NCBI GenBank assembly: GCA_902599045.1
Contig: CACKEA010000005.1
Location: 1-64,000, forward strand
DNA length: 64,000 nucleotides
Source: an uncultured Alphaproteobacteria bacterium
Lineage (GTDB): Bacteria > Pseudomonadota > Alphaproteobacteria > HIMB59
Reading direction: 5' to 3'
The translations under genes and the position numbers were made by a program. Positions within the stretch are counted from its first letter, which is position 1, and every line of letters begins with the position of its first letter. Under the pieces are notes generated by a model, which did no database searches, was not told the DNA's origin, and was given only the letters and a program-made list of their open reading frames with translations. Below are positions 56,835 to 64,000 of this stretch, in pieces.

Positions 56835-57615
56835 ATTTTATGAGGTTAGAATTTAATCTTGTAAAATATATCGAAATTAAATCATTTGTTAATGTATTAA
56901 ATTTTATACTTTCGTCGACATCAATTAAGTAATCAGAATGAAGTTTAAAAAGGTACTTATAGAGCTTTTTATTAGTTAAATTCTTTTTTAAATGATAATT
57001 AAGTACTTTTAAGAATATTGATGAACATATATTTATTTGATCTTTACTAAAAAGTTTTATTTTATCAAAAAAATCTGTTTTTTTTAAATTGATAAATGGA
57101 CTTATAAGAGAATGAATCAAGTCTTCTGATATATTTTGATTTTGATTTACTATATCTTTCATCATAGTATTTAAGTCGTCAAAATTCATTAGAGTGTTAT
57201 TACCTTTAATAACCCTAGCCCTAGAAATAATAGTTTCAGGCAGACTAATTAAGTTAGAGGAACAAAATATAAAATAAGTCTTTGAAGGTATTTCCTCTAT
57301 TATTTTTAAAAGGCCGTTTAATGCATTTATATTTAAATTATTCACTTCTTTCACAAATATAACTCGATTTAAATTTAAAACATTGGTGTGAAGAAATTCT
57401 TTTTTCATTTTTCTGATTTGGTCAATTGTTATAAATTTAGTATTTTCTTCAGGCTGTAAGTTAATAAAACTTGTATCTATTTCATATTGCTTCTCATAAA
57501 AGCAATTTAAAATTTCATCTTCAATAGTTGAAATAGTATCAGCGTTTGTAACTTCTAATAAATAGAACCCACTACTCTCAGACTTTATTGTATTAATTAT
57601 CTTATTAATTTGCAT
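56824..57615 (-). CDS. holB: DNA polymerase III delta' subunit
   Basis: 263-residue clamp-loader subunit. TIDQIRKMKKEFLHT, NRVIFVKEVNNLNINALNGLLKIIEEIPSKTYFIFCSS and ETIISRARV match the delta' AAA+ core, in which the Walker A is not functional. In this protein the N-terminal P-loop region is barely recognisable and the SRC motif reads SRA. The context (between tmk and metG) is the usual one for holB and supports the call. It overlaps tmk by 19 bases. Confidence 0.85.
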   Translation of the reverse strand: MQINKIINTIKSESSGFYLLEVTNADTISTIEDEILNCFYEKQYEIDTSFINLQPEENTKFITIDQIRKMKKEFLHTNVLNLNRVIFVKEVNNLNINALNGLLKIIEEIPSKTYFIFCSSNLISLPETIISRARVIKGNNTLMNFDDLNTMMKDIVNQNQNISEDLIHSLISPFINLKKTDFFDKIKLFSKDQINICSSIFLKVLNYHLKKNLTNKKLYKYLFKLHSDYLIDVDESIKFNTLTNDLISIYFTRLNSNLIKYVK

Positions 57616-58196
57616 TTCTTTAGATGTATTATAATTTTTTCATGTATTTCATTAGCTGATAACGAAGCATCAATTGTAACAAACTTTCGTTTTCCTATTT
57701 TCATTTTTGATATTTCATTATAATTTCTTTGAATTCTTGAAAACTGTCCTAAATACTTCTTATCAAATTTATTCGAATAAACTCTTTTATTTTTTCTTTC
57801 TATTAAATTTTTTTTATCTAATTTTAGATAAAAAGTAATATTTGGGATAAATTTTTGATCAATTAAATTGATTAAACTAATTATTAGTTTTTTTTCTTTT
57901 AAATTATATTTTTGATAGGCATATGTTGAGTCAAAAAACCTATCAAATACAATTAAATCATTATTTTTTGTTGAAGATAGAAGTGAAAACCTAGAAGCAA
58001 AGAAAAACATTATTAAACTCAAATTATCAAAATTAGATTTAATAATTATATTTCTAATTTTTTCTAAATCTTTATTACCCCCTGGTTCTCTAGTAAAAGT
58101 AGACTTAATTTTATTTTTTATAAAATATTTTTTTAATAGTTTAATTTGAGTAGACTTACCTGAATACTCAAAACCTTCAAAACTAATCACTTTCAT
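57597..58196 (-). CDS. tmk: Thymidylate kinase
   Basis: 199-residue P-loop kinase making dTDP from dTMP. The P-loop is FEGFEYSGKSTQIKLLKKYF, then the FTREPGG motif with catalytic Arg, FFASRFSL, and VFDRFFDSTYAYQ (DRx). The P-loop carries Tyr where many have Asp/Gly. It sits between dacC and holB, as in other Alphaproteobacteria. Confidence 0.93.
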   Translation of the reverse strand: MKVISFEGFEYSGKSTQIKLLKKYFIKNKIKSTFTREPGGNKDLEKIRNIIIKSNFDNLSLIMFFFASRFSLLSSTKNNDLIVFDRFFDSTYAYQKYNLKEKKLIISLINLIDQKFIPNITFYLKLDKKNLIERKNKRVYSNKFDKKYLGQFSRIQRNYNEISKMKIGKRKFVTIDASLSANEIHEKIIIHLKKCKLIR

Positions 58197-58211
58197 TTAT
58201 TTAGATATTAT

Positions 58212-59339
58212 TTAGTTAGATCCAAGAATGATATAATAAATAGCTGAAAATATTCTTGAAAAGAAATTCTTTTGATCAATGTCTTCACCAGAATATAAAG
58301 GAAAATCTACTTGTTTATCTGCAAAAGATATTTGTAGCTTAGCAATTTGGTCTCCTATTTTAATTGGTGTTGCTATTGGCTCTTCTACGAGTACAGTAAC
58401 TTTAGCTGAAGATAATTGAGCTTTTGGTATGCTAACACTAATGTCTTCTAAAGCAACAAGGTCTACTTTATCATCTTTACCTAACCAAGTATCAACCTCT
58501 TGAATAATCTCATTTTTTTTATAAAAATCTACCAACTGAAAATTATTAAAACCCCAATCCATTAACCTTAAAGACTCTTGAGCTCTTGATTTAGAGGACT
58601 CTAGCCCATTTAGAACCACAATAAGGCGCCTATCCCCTCTTTCCGCAGATCCTACTAGGCCATATCCTGCAGCCTCTGTGTAACCAGTTTTAAAGCCATC
58701 AGCACCCTCAAATATATAGAGAAGAGGGTTTCTATTGTCCTGCTTAATACCGTTATAAGTAAAATCACTGATTTTATACATCTGATACAATTCATAATGG
58801 TTTTCAATAGTATATTGGGCTATTTTAGCTAAATCTTCTGCAGTCGTGTAATGATTATCATCAGGCCATCCACTGCTATTTGTAAAATTGCTTCCAGTTA
58901 AACCAATTTTTTTACCTAAATTATTCATTTCTATTGCAAATATCTCTTCAGAACCTGATATGCCCTCAGCAATAGCTATAGATGCATCATTTCCACTCTG
59001 AACTACAACACCGAGAAGAAGATCATAAACACTCACACGTTTGTCAACCTCTATAAACATCTTTGAGCCACCCATTTTCCATGCTTTTTTACTAATTAGG
59101 AACTCTTGATCTAATGATAAACTACCATCTTTAATTTTTTCAAATGCCACAAGAGCAGTCATCATTTTAGTCATGCTTGATGGGTAAGTCATTTCTGTTG
59201 AATTTTTTTCTAGAAGAATTTCGTTGGTCGATAAATCAATAACCAGTGCAGTTTTTGCAATGCTTTCAATAGCGAATGATTGTCTTGTTAATAGAAGAAA
59301 TATAATTAATAGTAATAAATTAGCGGGTTTTTTTAGCAT
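58212..59339 (-). CDS. dacC: D-alanyl-D-alanine carboxypeptidase (PBP5/6-like, S11)
   Basis: 375 residues. A Sec signal peptide (about 1-23) is followed by the three active-site motifs: SSMTK (SxxK) near 54, SGNDA (SxN) near 117, and DGFKTGYTE (KTG) near 217. The C-terminal domain ends in a short amphipathic helix that anchors it to the inner membrane. It trims peptidoglycan pentapeptides. It overlaps the RlpA-like gene by 20 bases, within a cell-wall block. Confidence 0.93.
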   Translation of the reverse strand: MLKKPANLLLLIIFLLLTRQSFAIESIAKTALVIDLSTNEILLEKNSTEMTYPSSMTKMMTALVAFEKIKDGSLSLDQEFLISKKAWKMGGSKMFIEVDKRVSVYDLLLGVVVQSGNDASIAIAEGISGSEEIFAIEMNNLGKKIGLTGSNFTNSSGWPDDNHYTTAEDLAKIAQYTIENHYELYQMYKISDFTYNGIKQDNRNPLLYIFEGADGFKTGYTEAAGYGLVGSAERGDRRLIVVLNGLESSKSRAQESLRLMDWGFNNFQLVDFYKKNEIIQEVDTWLGKDDKVDLVALEDISVSIPKAQLSSAKVTVLVEEPIATPIKIGDQIAKLQISFADKQVDFPLYSGEDIDQKNFFSRIFSAIYYIILGSN

Positions 59340-60093
59340 TTATGTATCCATTTTTAATCAAGAAATCCAACTTAAGATCTATATCATTGTTAGGAAATGG
59401 GCCAGCAAAAACCATAACACCCTCATCATTTTCTTCATAAAGGAGTCCTAAATTCTTAATTTTATTTGTTTTCAGCTTAGCCGTTTTTATGTTCTCATAT
59501 ATATTAACTAAAATAGTATTTATTTTCTCTGAGTTTTTAATTTCTAGAGATTTAATTTTCACATAATCAAGTTTTTTACTTATTTCAGTTTGGTCTTCAT
59601 CAAGATTTTCAAATGAGATCTCTGTATCATCCATTTTTATTTTACTTTCCTCTTTAGAATCAACAACATTCCTTAGTATTATTGATTCATCTTTTAAGAA
59701 TTCTAAATAGACATTTGTATTTAGTGATAATTGATCAATGATATCTTTGCTCAGAGAGAGTCTATTTTCTGTTTCTAACTTAATATTTCTAACAATGATG
59801 CTATTATTTAAGTTTTTAGGATCAGAGAGCTTAATAACACTTGGTATCGGTAACTTCGAATGATGAATATTATTTCCATAAATCCTCTCATCAAAAACAA
59901 ATTTTTCTAAAACTCTAAAATCTATATCATATTCGACTAAAGGAGGTGTATTTACGTCAGCTTTTTTAAAGTACTCCTGAGATGGCACTTCCTTAGCTAT
60001 TTTTTTATCCTCAATTGTCTCAATAGAGTTAATTGTACAAGATGATAAAATTAGTAAAAACAATATTTTAATTAAATTATTTAAATTTATCAC
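59320..60093 (-). CDS. Divergent RlpA-like lipoprotein with SPOR-like end
   Basis: 257 residues. A lipoprotein signal ends in the lipobox LSSC at about residue 19. The central part has the beat of the RlpA double-psi barrel: LSDPKNLNNSIIVRNIKLETENRLSLSKDIIDQL lines up with the family's LANGRSVVVRVNDRGPF...IDLSxAAA. The NDRGP catalytic region is lost. The last 60 residues (GVMVFAGPFPNNDIDLKLDFLIKNGY) resemble a SPOR domain. The position between mltB and dacC is the usual place of rlpA. It is probably a structural, non-catalytic septal peptidoglycan binder. Confidence 0.6.
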   Translation of the reverse strand: MINLNNLIKILFLLILSSCTINSIETIEDKKIAKEVPSQEYFKKADVNTPPLVEYDIDFRVLEKFVFDERIYGNNIHHSKLPIPSVIKLSDPKNLNNSIIVRNIKLETENRLSLSKDIIDQLSLNTNVYLEFLKDESIILRNVVDSKEESKIKMDDTEISFENLDEDQTEISKKLDYVKIKSLEIKNSEKINTILVNIYENIKTAKLKTNKIKNLGLLYEENDEGVMVFAGPFPNNDIDLKLDFLIKNGYINAKKTR

Positions 60094-61129
60094 TTAATAA
60101 TCCAACTGAAAGACCATAATAATTAGAACAATTATATGAGAGAATATTGAGGTAATTATTATAGACGATAAAATACCTGAAATCACCCTCTTCTCTTCCC
60201 ATTCTTAGTAAATAACTGCTTATATCTAAGCTATCTAGTGAACTACCGTCCATTTTTTTAAAATTCATCTGTTTATAATCTCTCAAAGGTTTTTTTTTAG
60301 AGAGTTTTTTAACAGCTAAACAGCCTTTTTCTCTCTTGATAAATAATTCAGGTTCTAGTGATTTAATATTATCTGGGGGTATAACTTCCCTACCCCAAGT
60401 ATAATTAGGGTCCCATTTATTTGATCCTACACCTTGAAGATATCTTGCAATGGAGGCTAAAGAGTCTTCAGTGTCAGTCCAAATGTTCTTTTTACCATCA
60501 TTATTAAAATCTTGCGCATAATTTAAGAAACTTGAAGGCATAAATTGATTTTGGCCCATTGCCCCTGCCCAAGAGCCCTTGAAGTCAGTAAGATTAATGT
60601 GACCTTGTTCTAATATTTTCAGAGCATTATAGAGTTCTTTTGTAAAATATCGTCTTCTTCTCTCATCATAAGACATAGTCAAAAGACTCTCTAACACAGG
60701 ATAATTACCTGTAATTTTCCCGTATGCTGTCTCTAAGCCCCAGATTGATAATATAAATCTTGATTGAACATTATAATAGTTATCAATTTTATTTAATAAG
60801 CCATTGTATTTAGTTTTATTATTAAGTCCATTTTTAATTCTTAAATCGGAAATTCGTTTTTCAATATATTCTGAGAATGTTAAAGTAAATTCAGGTTGGC
60901 ATTTATCATTTTCAATCACCCTTTTATTTACCTCATAGGGAGCAATTAATTCAGACACAAAACCCCGATCTAGCCCAAATTCATCAGATCTTTGGACTAC
61001 TTCAGATTTCCAGTCTTCAAAACCAGAAAAATCATAATTTTCAAGGACATCACAGTTTTTAGCATCGTGAGCACTAATATTGAGGGTAAAAAAAAAACTA
61101 AGGCAAATATAAAGATAAATTTTTAACAT
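60077..61129 (-). CDS. mltB: Lytic murein transglycosylase B-like
   Basis: About 350 residues from the ATG at 61129, which opens a signal peptide (LKIYLYICLSFFFTLNISA); the longer upstream start adds non-signal residues. The catalytic Glu lies in LSIWGLETAYGKITGNYP, followed by SWAGAMGQNQFMPSSFLNYAQDFNNDGKKNIW, the GH103 signature. A GSNKWDPNYTWGREV segment is also typical. It cleaves peptidoglycan glycan strands. It heads the long minus-strand operon and overlaps the RlpA-like gene by 17 bases. Confidence 0.92.
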   Translation of the reverse strand: MLKIYLYICLSFFFTLNISAHDAKNCDVLENYDFSGFEDWKSEVVQRSDEFGLDRGFVSELIAPYEVNKRVIENDKCQPEFTLTFSEYIEKRISDLRIKNGLNNKTKYNGLLNKIDNYYNVQSRFILSIWGLETAYGKITGNYPVLESLLTMSYDERRRRYFTKELYNALKILEQGHINLTDFKGSWAGAMGQNQFMPSSFLNYAQDFNNDGKKNIWTDTEDSLASIARYLQGVGSNKWDPNYTWGREVIPPDNIKSLEPELFIKREKGCLAVKKLSKKKPLRDYKQMNFKKMDGSSLDSLDISSYLLRMGREEGDFRYFIVYNNYLNILSYNCSNYYGLSVGLLSDKFK

Positions 61130-61242
61130 ATTCTGATTCCTAGATATAAATCTATTATACATCCATTCATCTAATAGTTATTTCTTAAAATTTATCATAT
61201 CATTAAACTATTAAAAATTTTGTCATTTGTTATAACTATCCA

Positions 61243-61629
61243 ATGATTTTAACAAGTATAAGTAAGAGATTTGTCTATGTCTCTATTTTAATGATGCTAG
61301 CTTCAATGCTACTGCCTTGGGACTCATTAGAAGACTATACTTACTCTGAGTCGATGGGATTGCTCATGAATATTATTCCAGCCATAATCTTTCTATGTGC
61401 AGCCGCTATTGTTGTTTTGAAGCCCTTAGGTATGATACTAAGTAGAATTGGTACAAATGTTGTATTTTTAATTCTTTGTCTCATGAATGGTATCGTTTTA
61501 TACACTGGTATGCAGTATTATCCAGATTCCTATACTATTGGTTATTTCCTATTTCCATCATCAATTATTGTTTTTATGCTTGGAGTTATCTTTAGCACAA
61601 GACGAATTGATGGTAGCCAAAATAGCTAA
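61243..61629 (+). CDS. Four-span membrane protein of unknown function
   Basis: 128 residues with four hydrophobic segments (about 10-26, 42-62, 70-90 and 98-117) and short loops. There is a basic end after the last span. A conserved-looking LLPWDSLEDYTYSESMG loop lies between spans 1 and 2. No family was recognised. The gene is divergent from mltB across about 110 bases and followed by tRNA-Ser. Confidence 0.65.
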   Translation: MILTSISKRFVYVSILMMLASMLLPWDSLEDYTYSESMGLLMNIIPAIIFLCAAAIVVLKPLGMILSRIGTNVVFLILCLMNGIVLYTGMQYYPDSYTIGYFLFPSSIIVFMLGVIFSTRRIDGSQNS

Positions 61630-61678
61630 ATACCGGTTGTTTTTTTTCTAATATTCTTTATTAAATACAAATCGCTTT

Positions 61679-61768
61679 GGAAGGATGGCTGAGCGGTTGA
61701 AAGCACCGGTCTTGAAAACCGGCAAAGGGGCAACTCTTTCCTGGGTTCGAATCCCAGTCCTTCCGCCA
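61679..61768 (+). tRNA. trnS(uga): tRNA-Ser (anticodon TGA)
   Basis: A 90-base class II tRNA with a long variable arm (about CAAAGGGGCAACTCTTTC). Acceptor GGAAGGA (61679-61685) pairs with TCCTTCC (61758-61764), the discriminator is G at 61765, and CCA is encoded at 61766-61768. The anticodon stem CCGGT/ACCGG encloses loop CTTGAAA with TGA at 61713-61715. The T arm is CTGGGTTCGAATCCCAG. Confidence 0.97.
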
Positions 61769-61832
61769 TTTGATCTATTTTCAATTTTCAAAATGTATAA
61801 TTACTATTATTTTTATTTAAAAGGAGAAAAAA

Positions 61833-62195
61833 ATGACTGATCGTGTATGTATAAATCTTTCCTATGCTGTTCCAAATGATAAAGCTGCTGAAGTTGAAAA
61901 TATTTTTAGCACCCATGGAAAATGGATGACTGAATTTTATTCTGATGGAACGGATCATTTATTAAATGCTTACTTTACTAAAGCACCAGAGTTTAAAGAC
62001 CCTACCGATCCTAGTAAGGGCGAAACTGGAAACACATTATTTACAATAAATGAACAATTTGCATCTATGGAGAGTGTTCAAAGACATGTCGAAAATGCCA
62101 GTAAAAATGATTATTTCCCAGATTTTGCAAAGTTACTAGAGGACTACGGAAAAGTTTTAAGTATGGGTGGAAGTGTATATGTCTCTATAAGATAA
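61833..62195 (+). CDS. Small dimeric alpha/beta-barrel-like protein of unknown function
   Basis: 120 residues with a strong AAGGAG site (61821-61826) before the ATG. It opens with a beta strand VCINLSYAVPNDKAAEVENIF, followed by helix, strand and loop, and ends with GGSVYVSIR. This reads like the ferredoxin-like dimeric alpha/beta barrel used by monooxygenase- and stress-type proteins, but no catalytic signature is visible. The good ribosome site and its isolated position suggest an independently expressed cytosolic protein. Confidence 0.65.
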   Translation: MTDRVCINLSYAVPNDKAAEVENIFSTHGKWMTEFYSDGTDHLLNAYFTKAPEFKDPTDPSKGETGNTLFTINEQFASMESVQRHVENASKNDYFPDFAKLLEDYGKVLSMGGSVYVSIR

Positions 62196-62258
62196 AAAGG
62201 GAAGAAATAAAAAAAGACAGAAATAAAATAAACGAACAGTTTGAATATTATTTATATG

Positions 62259-62699
62259 TTAAAATTTATCTTTTAAAGTTCTCATTATGTCTAAATGCTC
62301 AGTTAAAGCCTCAAAAGATACAGCTAGTTCATATACAAGAGTGACTAATGCCAATAATACTAAGCAAAGATGAATACCAAAACTTATAGCAGAGATGAAG
62401 CTGTAATTTAATAACAAAAATAATAAGCTTGTGCACAATGCTATCCCTCCAAAAAGAGATAAGTAAAGTGTGTAACGTAATAATTTAAGTCTTTTTTCAT
62501 AATGCAAGATATGAAAAGAATATTCACTTTGACTTTTAAATCTTAATTTATTTGTTTCAACATTAGATCGAGAGTCTCTAATTAATTTTGCAAGAGTTGC
62601 ATACCTAGCTATAACCAATGTTATATAAATAGTGCAAGCAAAGAACATTGTCCCTAACATATTACTATTGATTAATATCTCGTGATTTACTAAGTCCAT
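62259..62699 (-). CDS. DUF2721-like membrane protein
   Basis: 146 residues with three hydrophobic segments (about 14-33, 76-98 and 105-130). The first helix ends in ARYATLAKLIRDSRSNVETNKL, matching the DUF2721 pattern of a membrane helix followed by RxxxLAxLIRxLR. Later comes a cytosolic helical hairpin. The function of the family is unknown. It is 24 bases upstream of nothing on its strand except the HmoA-like gene, which may be in the same transcript. Confidence 0.7.
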   Translation of the reverse strand: MDLVNHEILINSNMLGTMFFACTIYITLVIARYATLAKLIRDSRSNVETNKLRFKSQSEYSFHILHYEKRLKLLRYTLYLSLFGGIALCTSLLFLLLNYSFISAISFGIHLCLVLLALVTLVYELAVSFEALTEHLDIMRTLKDKF

Positions 62700-62723
62700 T
62701 GGTAAAAAATATGTGATATTTAC

Positions 62724-63026
62724 TTAAATTACTACTTCAAAACCTTCAAATTGTGGGTGATCCAAATATACTGTTTTATGTTCACCTGCATTTTTATGAG
62801 CCATCCTAAAAGCTTCTGATTTAGTCCAATTAATAAAATCTTGCTTTGAACCCCACTCACTATGAGAGGCATAAAGTGTATATTCATCATTAGACTCACT
62901 TTTTATTAAATTAAATTTTTTAAAACCTGGTACCTCGTTTAAATGAGTATCCCTATTCTTCCAAATATCTTCAAAATATTTCTCCTCACCTAATTTTACT
63001 TTGAATCTATTCATAGCAATAAACAT
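62724..63026 (-). CDS. Antibiotic biosynthesis monooxygenase-domain protein (HmoA/IsdG-like)
   Basis: 100-residue dimeric alpha/beta barrel. MFIAMNRFKVKLGEEKYFEDIWKNRD, then VPGFKKFNLI, YASHSEWGSKQDFINWTKSEAFRMAHKNAG match HmoA-type heme-degrading or ABM proteins. The segment WTKSEAFRMAH is the conserved helix near the heme pocket in relatives. A heme role is an inference. It follows 17 bases after the SlyB-like lipoprotein gene on the same strand. Confidence 0.82.
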   Translation of the reverse strand: MFIAMNRFKVKLGEEKYFEDIWKNRDTHLNEVPGFKKFNLIKSESNDEYTLYASHSEWGSKQDFINWTKSEAFRMAHKNAGEHKTVYLDHPQFEGFEVVI

Positions 63027-63043
63027 TCTTTATCTCCTGTAAG

Positions 63044-63502
63044 TTATTCTGATATTATAATTCTTGTGTTAGTTCCAATAGCAATAGTCACTCTAGAACC
63101 AATTGGTATTTGTTCTGCGCCTGATTGAACTATTGAAATATCATCATCAGTGTCATCAACGTCTACAACATATTGAAAACCTGTATGATCTCCTAATGAT
63201 GAACCAGCGACATAACCTACTATTGCTCCACCAATAGTTCCAACCACTGCTGCAGCATCTCTGCAGTCATCATCTAAAATACCTTCTCCGCATCCGACAA
63301 CAAAACCTACTAAACCCCCTGTAAGGGCCCCTAGACCAGAGCTTTCACCAGTAATTTTGACTGGTTCAGCAGCAACAAGAGTTCCATATTTAACAGTATT
63401 AACTTTTTGGGTATCTGATTTTTTTACTCCTGTATTAAAGCCACCACAAGCTGATATAAATACAAAAAGAGATAAGAAGATTAATTTAGGCAGGCCTGTC
63501 AT
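63044..63502 (-). CDS. SlyB-like glycine-zipper outer-membrane lipoprotein
   Basis: About 152 residues from the ATG at 63502, chosen because it opens a lipoprotein signal with lipobox ISAC at about residue 19; the upstream start would add a non-signal extension. The mature part has a glycine-zipper segment GALTGGLVGFVVGCGEG, another GGAIVGYVAGSSLGDH, and a C-terminal beta-rich domain with VVDVDDTDDDISIVQ. This matches SlyB/PcP-type lipoproteins. Its start lies inside the end of the oxygenase gene (17-base overlap). Confidence 0.85.
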   Translation of the reverse strand: MTGLPKLIFLSLFVFISACGGFNTGVKKSDTQKVNTVKYGTLVAAEPVKITGESSGLGALTGGLVGFVVGCGEGILDDDCRDAAAVVGTIGGAIVGYVAGSSLGDHTGFQYVVDVDDTDDDISIVQSGAEQIPIGSRVTIAIGTNTRIIISE

Positions 63503-64000
63503 ATTCAACAAATTTTTTGAGTGAATTAGTGAGAAAATCTTCATAGTTATCAATATTATAAATTAAATTTTCATTAATATCCAAATATTTTGGATCTAAT
63601 ATGAAGTCGTAAGAAGGCTCAAAAAAGAAAGGTATTGAAATACGTTCTTCTTGATTGAAAAGGACTCTGTGGTTAGTTGCTTTCATTCTGCCATTTGTTA
63701 AATATTCCAATGCCAACCCTGTATTAATTACAAAAGCATTGGGGTCATGAGGAACATCATGCCATTCAAGAGAGTGTCTATTTTGAACTTGCAAACCACC
63801 TTTTTTATCTTGATATAAGATAGTCATTATTCCACTGTCAACATGAGTTTCACAACCTAAAGCAACTCCGTCTTGAGAGGAAACTTCAACTGGTTTATCC
63901 TGTTTGGGATAGTAGTTAAATCTTAAAGTAGAAAGCGTCTTTGGTCTTTGAAATGCTCGATCAGCGATAGATAAATTAGAGGAGAACGAAGATATAATAG
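63486..64000 (-). CDS. 2-oxoglutarate/Fe(II) oxygenase, isopenicillin N synthase-like, C-terminal part
   Basis: The frame enters from the right edge and ends at 63486; about 171 codons are present. LRFNYYPKQ and HVDSGIMTIL give the iron-binding His and Asp. The distal His is in the NHRVLFNQEERISIPFFFEP segment, where RxS binds 2-oxoglutarate. GGLQVQ, NTGLALEYLTNGRMKATNHRV is the usual core. The N-terminal DIOX_N part lies outside the window. The substrate is unknown; homologues include gibberellin- and amino-acid-type oxygenases. Confidence 0.88.
   Translation of the reverse strand, partial: IISSFSSNLSIADRAFQRPKTLSTLRFNYYPKQDKPVEVSSQDGVALGCETHVDSGIMTILYQDKKGGLQVQNRHSLEWHDVPHDPNAFVINTGLALEYLTNGRMKATNHRVLFNQEERISIPFFFEPSYDFILDPKYLDINENLIYNIDNYEDFLTNSLKKFVEYDRPA

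Overview
The window is one compact, very AT-rich chromosomal segment, almost certainly from a free-living marine alphaproteobacterium with a streamlined genome (SAR11-like or AEGEAN-169/HIMB59-like). This placement is inferred from base composition, near-zero intergenic space, many 1-20 bp gene overlaps, coupled TTG/GTG starts, and alphaproteobacterial hallmarks: an NDUFS4-type complex I accessory subunit, the archaeal-type SerC beside a DUF1015 protein, and the order mltB / rlpA-like / dacC / tmk / holB / metG / tatD / phnP-like. No phage, insertion sequence, CRISPR array or rRNA was seen. Three tRNA genes (Pro-TGG, Arg-TCT, Ser-TGA) all encode their CCA ends.

Layout. 1-2.2 kb: end of an unidentified gene, then an IMPase-family phosphatase, a beta-hydroxyacid dehydrogenase and an AlkA-like DNA glycosylase. 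2.3-7.3 kb: a BMP-type (nucleoside-like) ABC importer with a purine-type phosphoribosyltransferase on the opposite strand. 7.4-11.9 kb: a Gfo/Idh-like protein, a small orphan protein, DUF1015, serC and serA. 12.4-12.9 kb: NUDIX hydrolase, tRNA-Pro and a complex I accessory subunit whose start lies at the tRNA 3' end. 12.9-18.0 kb: a complete branched-chain/amide amino-acid (Liv-type) ABC importer, with the binding protein convergent to the other four genes. 18.1-20.1 kb: tRNA-Arg followed by an autotransporter-like outer-membrane protein with nearly identical tandem repeats. 20.1-24.7 kb: a tight four-gene glucosylglycerate cassette (glycerate kinase, phosphatase, synthase, phosphorylase).

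24.8-30.3 kb: metY, an alpha/beta hydrolase, a GFA-family protein, guaB and guaA. 30.3-36.2 kb: a lipoprotein, a class I aminotransferase, and an unusual arginine-like set made of a P-loop protein of unknown function, ArgC-like reductase, ArgB-like kinase with an altered glycine loop, and a convergent ArgD-like aminotransferase. 36.2-40.9 kb: overlapping ggt, mazG, tolC-like and lysR-type genes. 40.9-47.2 kb: thioesterase, MFS and EamA transporters, YajQ, a prolyl-tRNA editing protein, a Tat-exported TRAP binding protein, an SRAP protein, a coiled-coil protein and an M48 lipoprotein peptidase. 47.2-51.2 kb: class IV aminotransferase, periplasmic MsrA, membrane J-protein and TypA.

51.2-52.0 kb is the only sizeable non-coding stretch. 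It holds a small gene interrupted by a stop at codon 4, then AT-rich sequence. 52.0-53.8 kb has an HCCA isomerase-like protein, two small orphan proteins and a second YbaK-type deacylase. 53.8-61.1 kb is the long cell-wall / DNA replication / translation operon. 61.2-64 kb has small membrane proteins, tRNA-Ser, two dimeric alpha/beta-barrel proteins, a glycine-zipper lipoprotein and a truncated 2-oxoglutarate/Fe(II) oxygenase.

The main physiological themes are uptake of amino acids and nucleosides, purine salvage and GMP synthesis, compatible-solute turnover and amino-acid biosynthesis. The strongest candidate for something undescribed is the P-loop/ArgC/ArgB/ArgD-like set at 32.1-36.2 kb. 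All assignments come from reading motifs; no database search was run.
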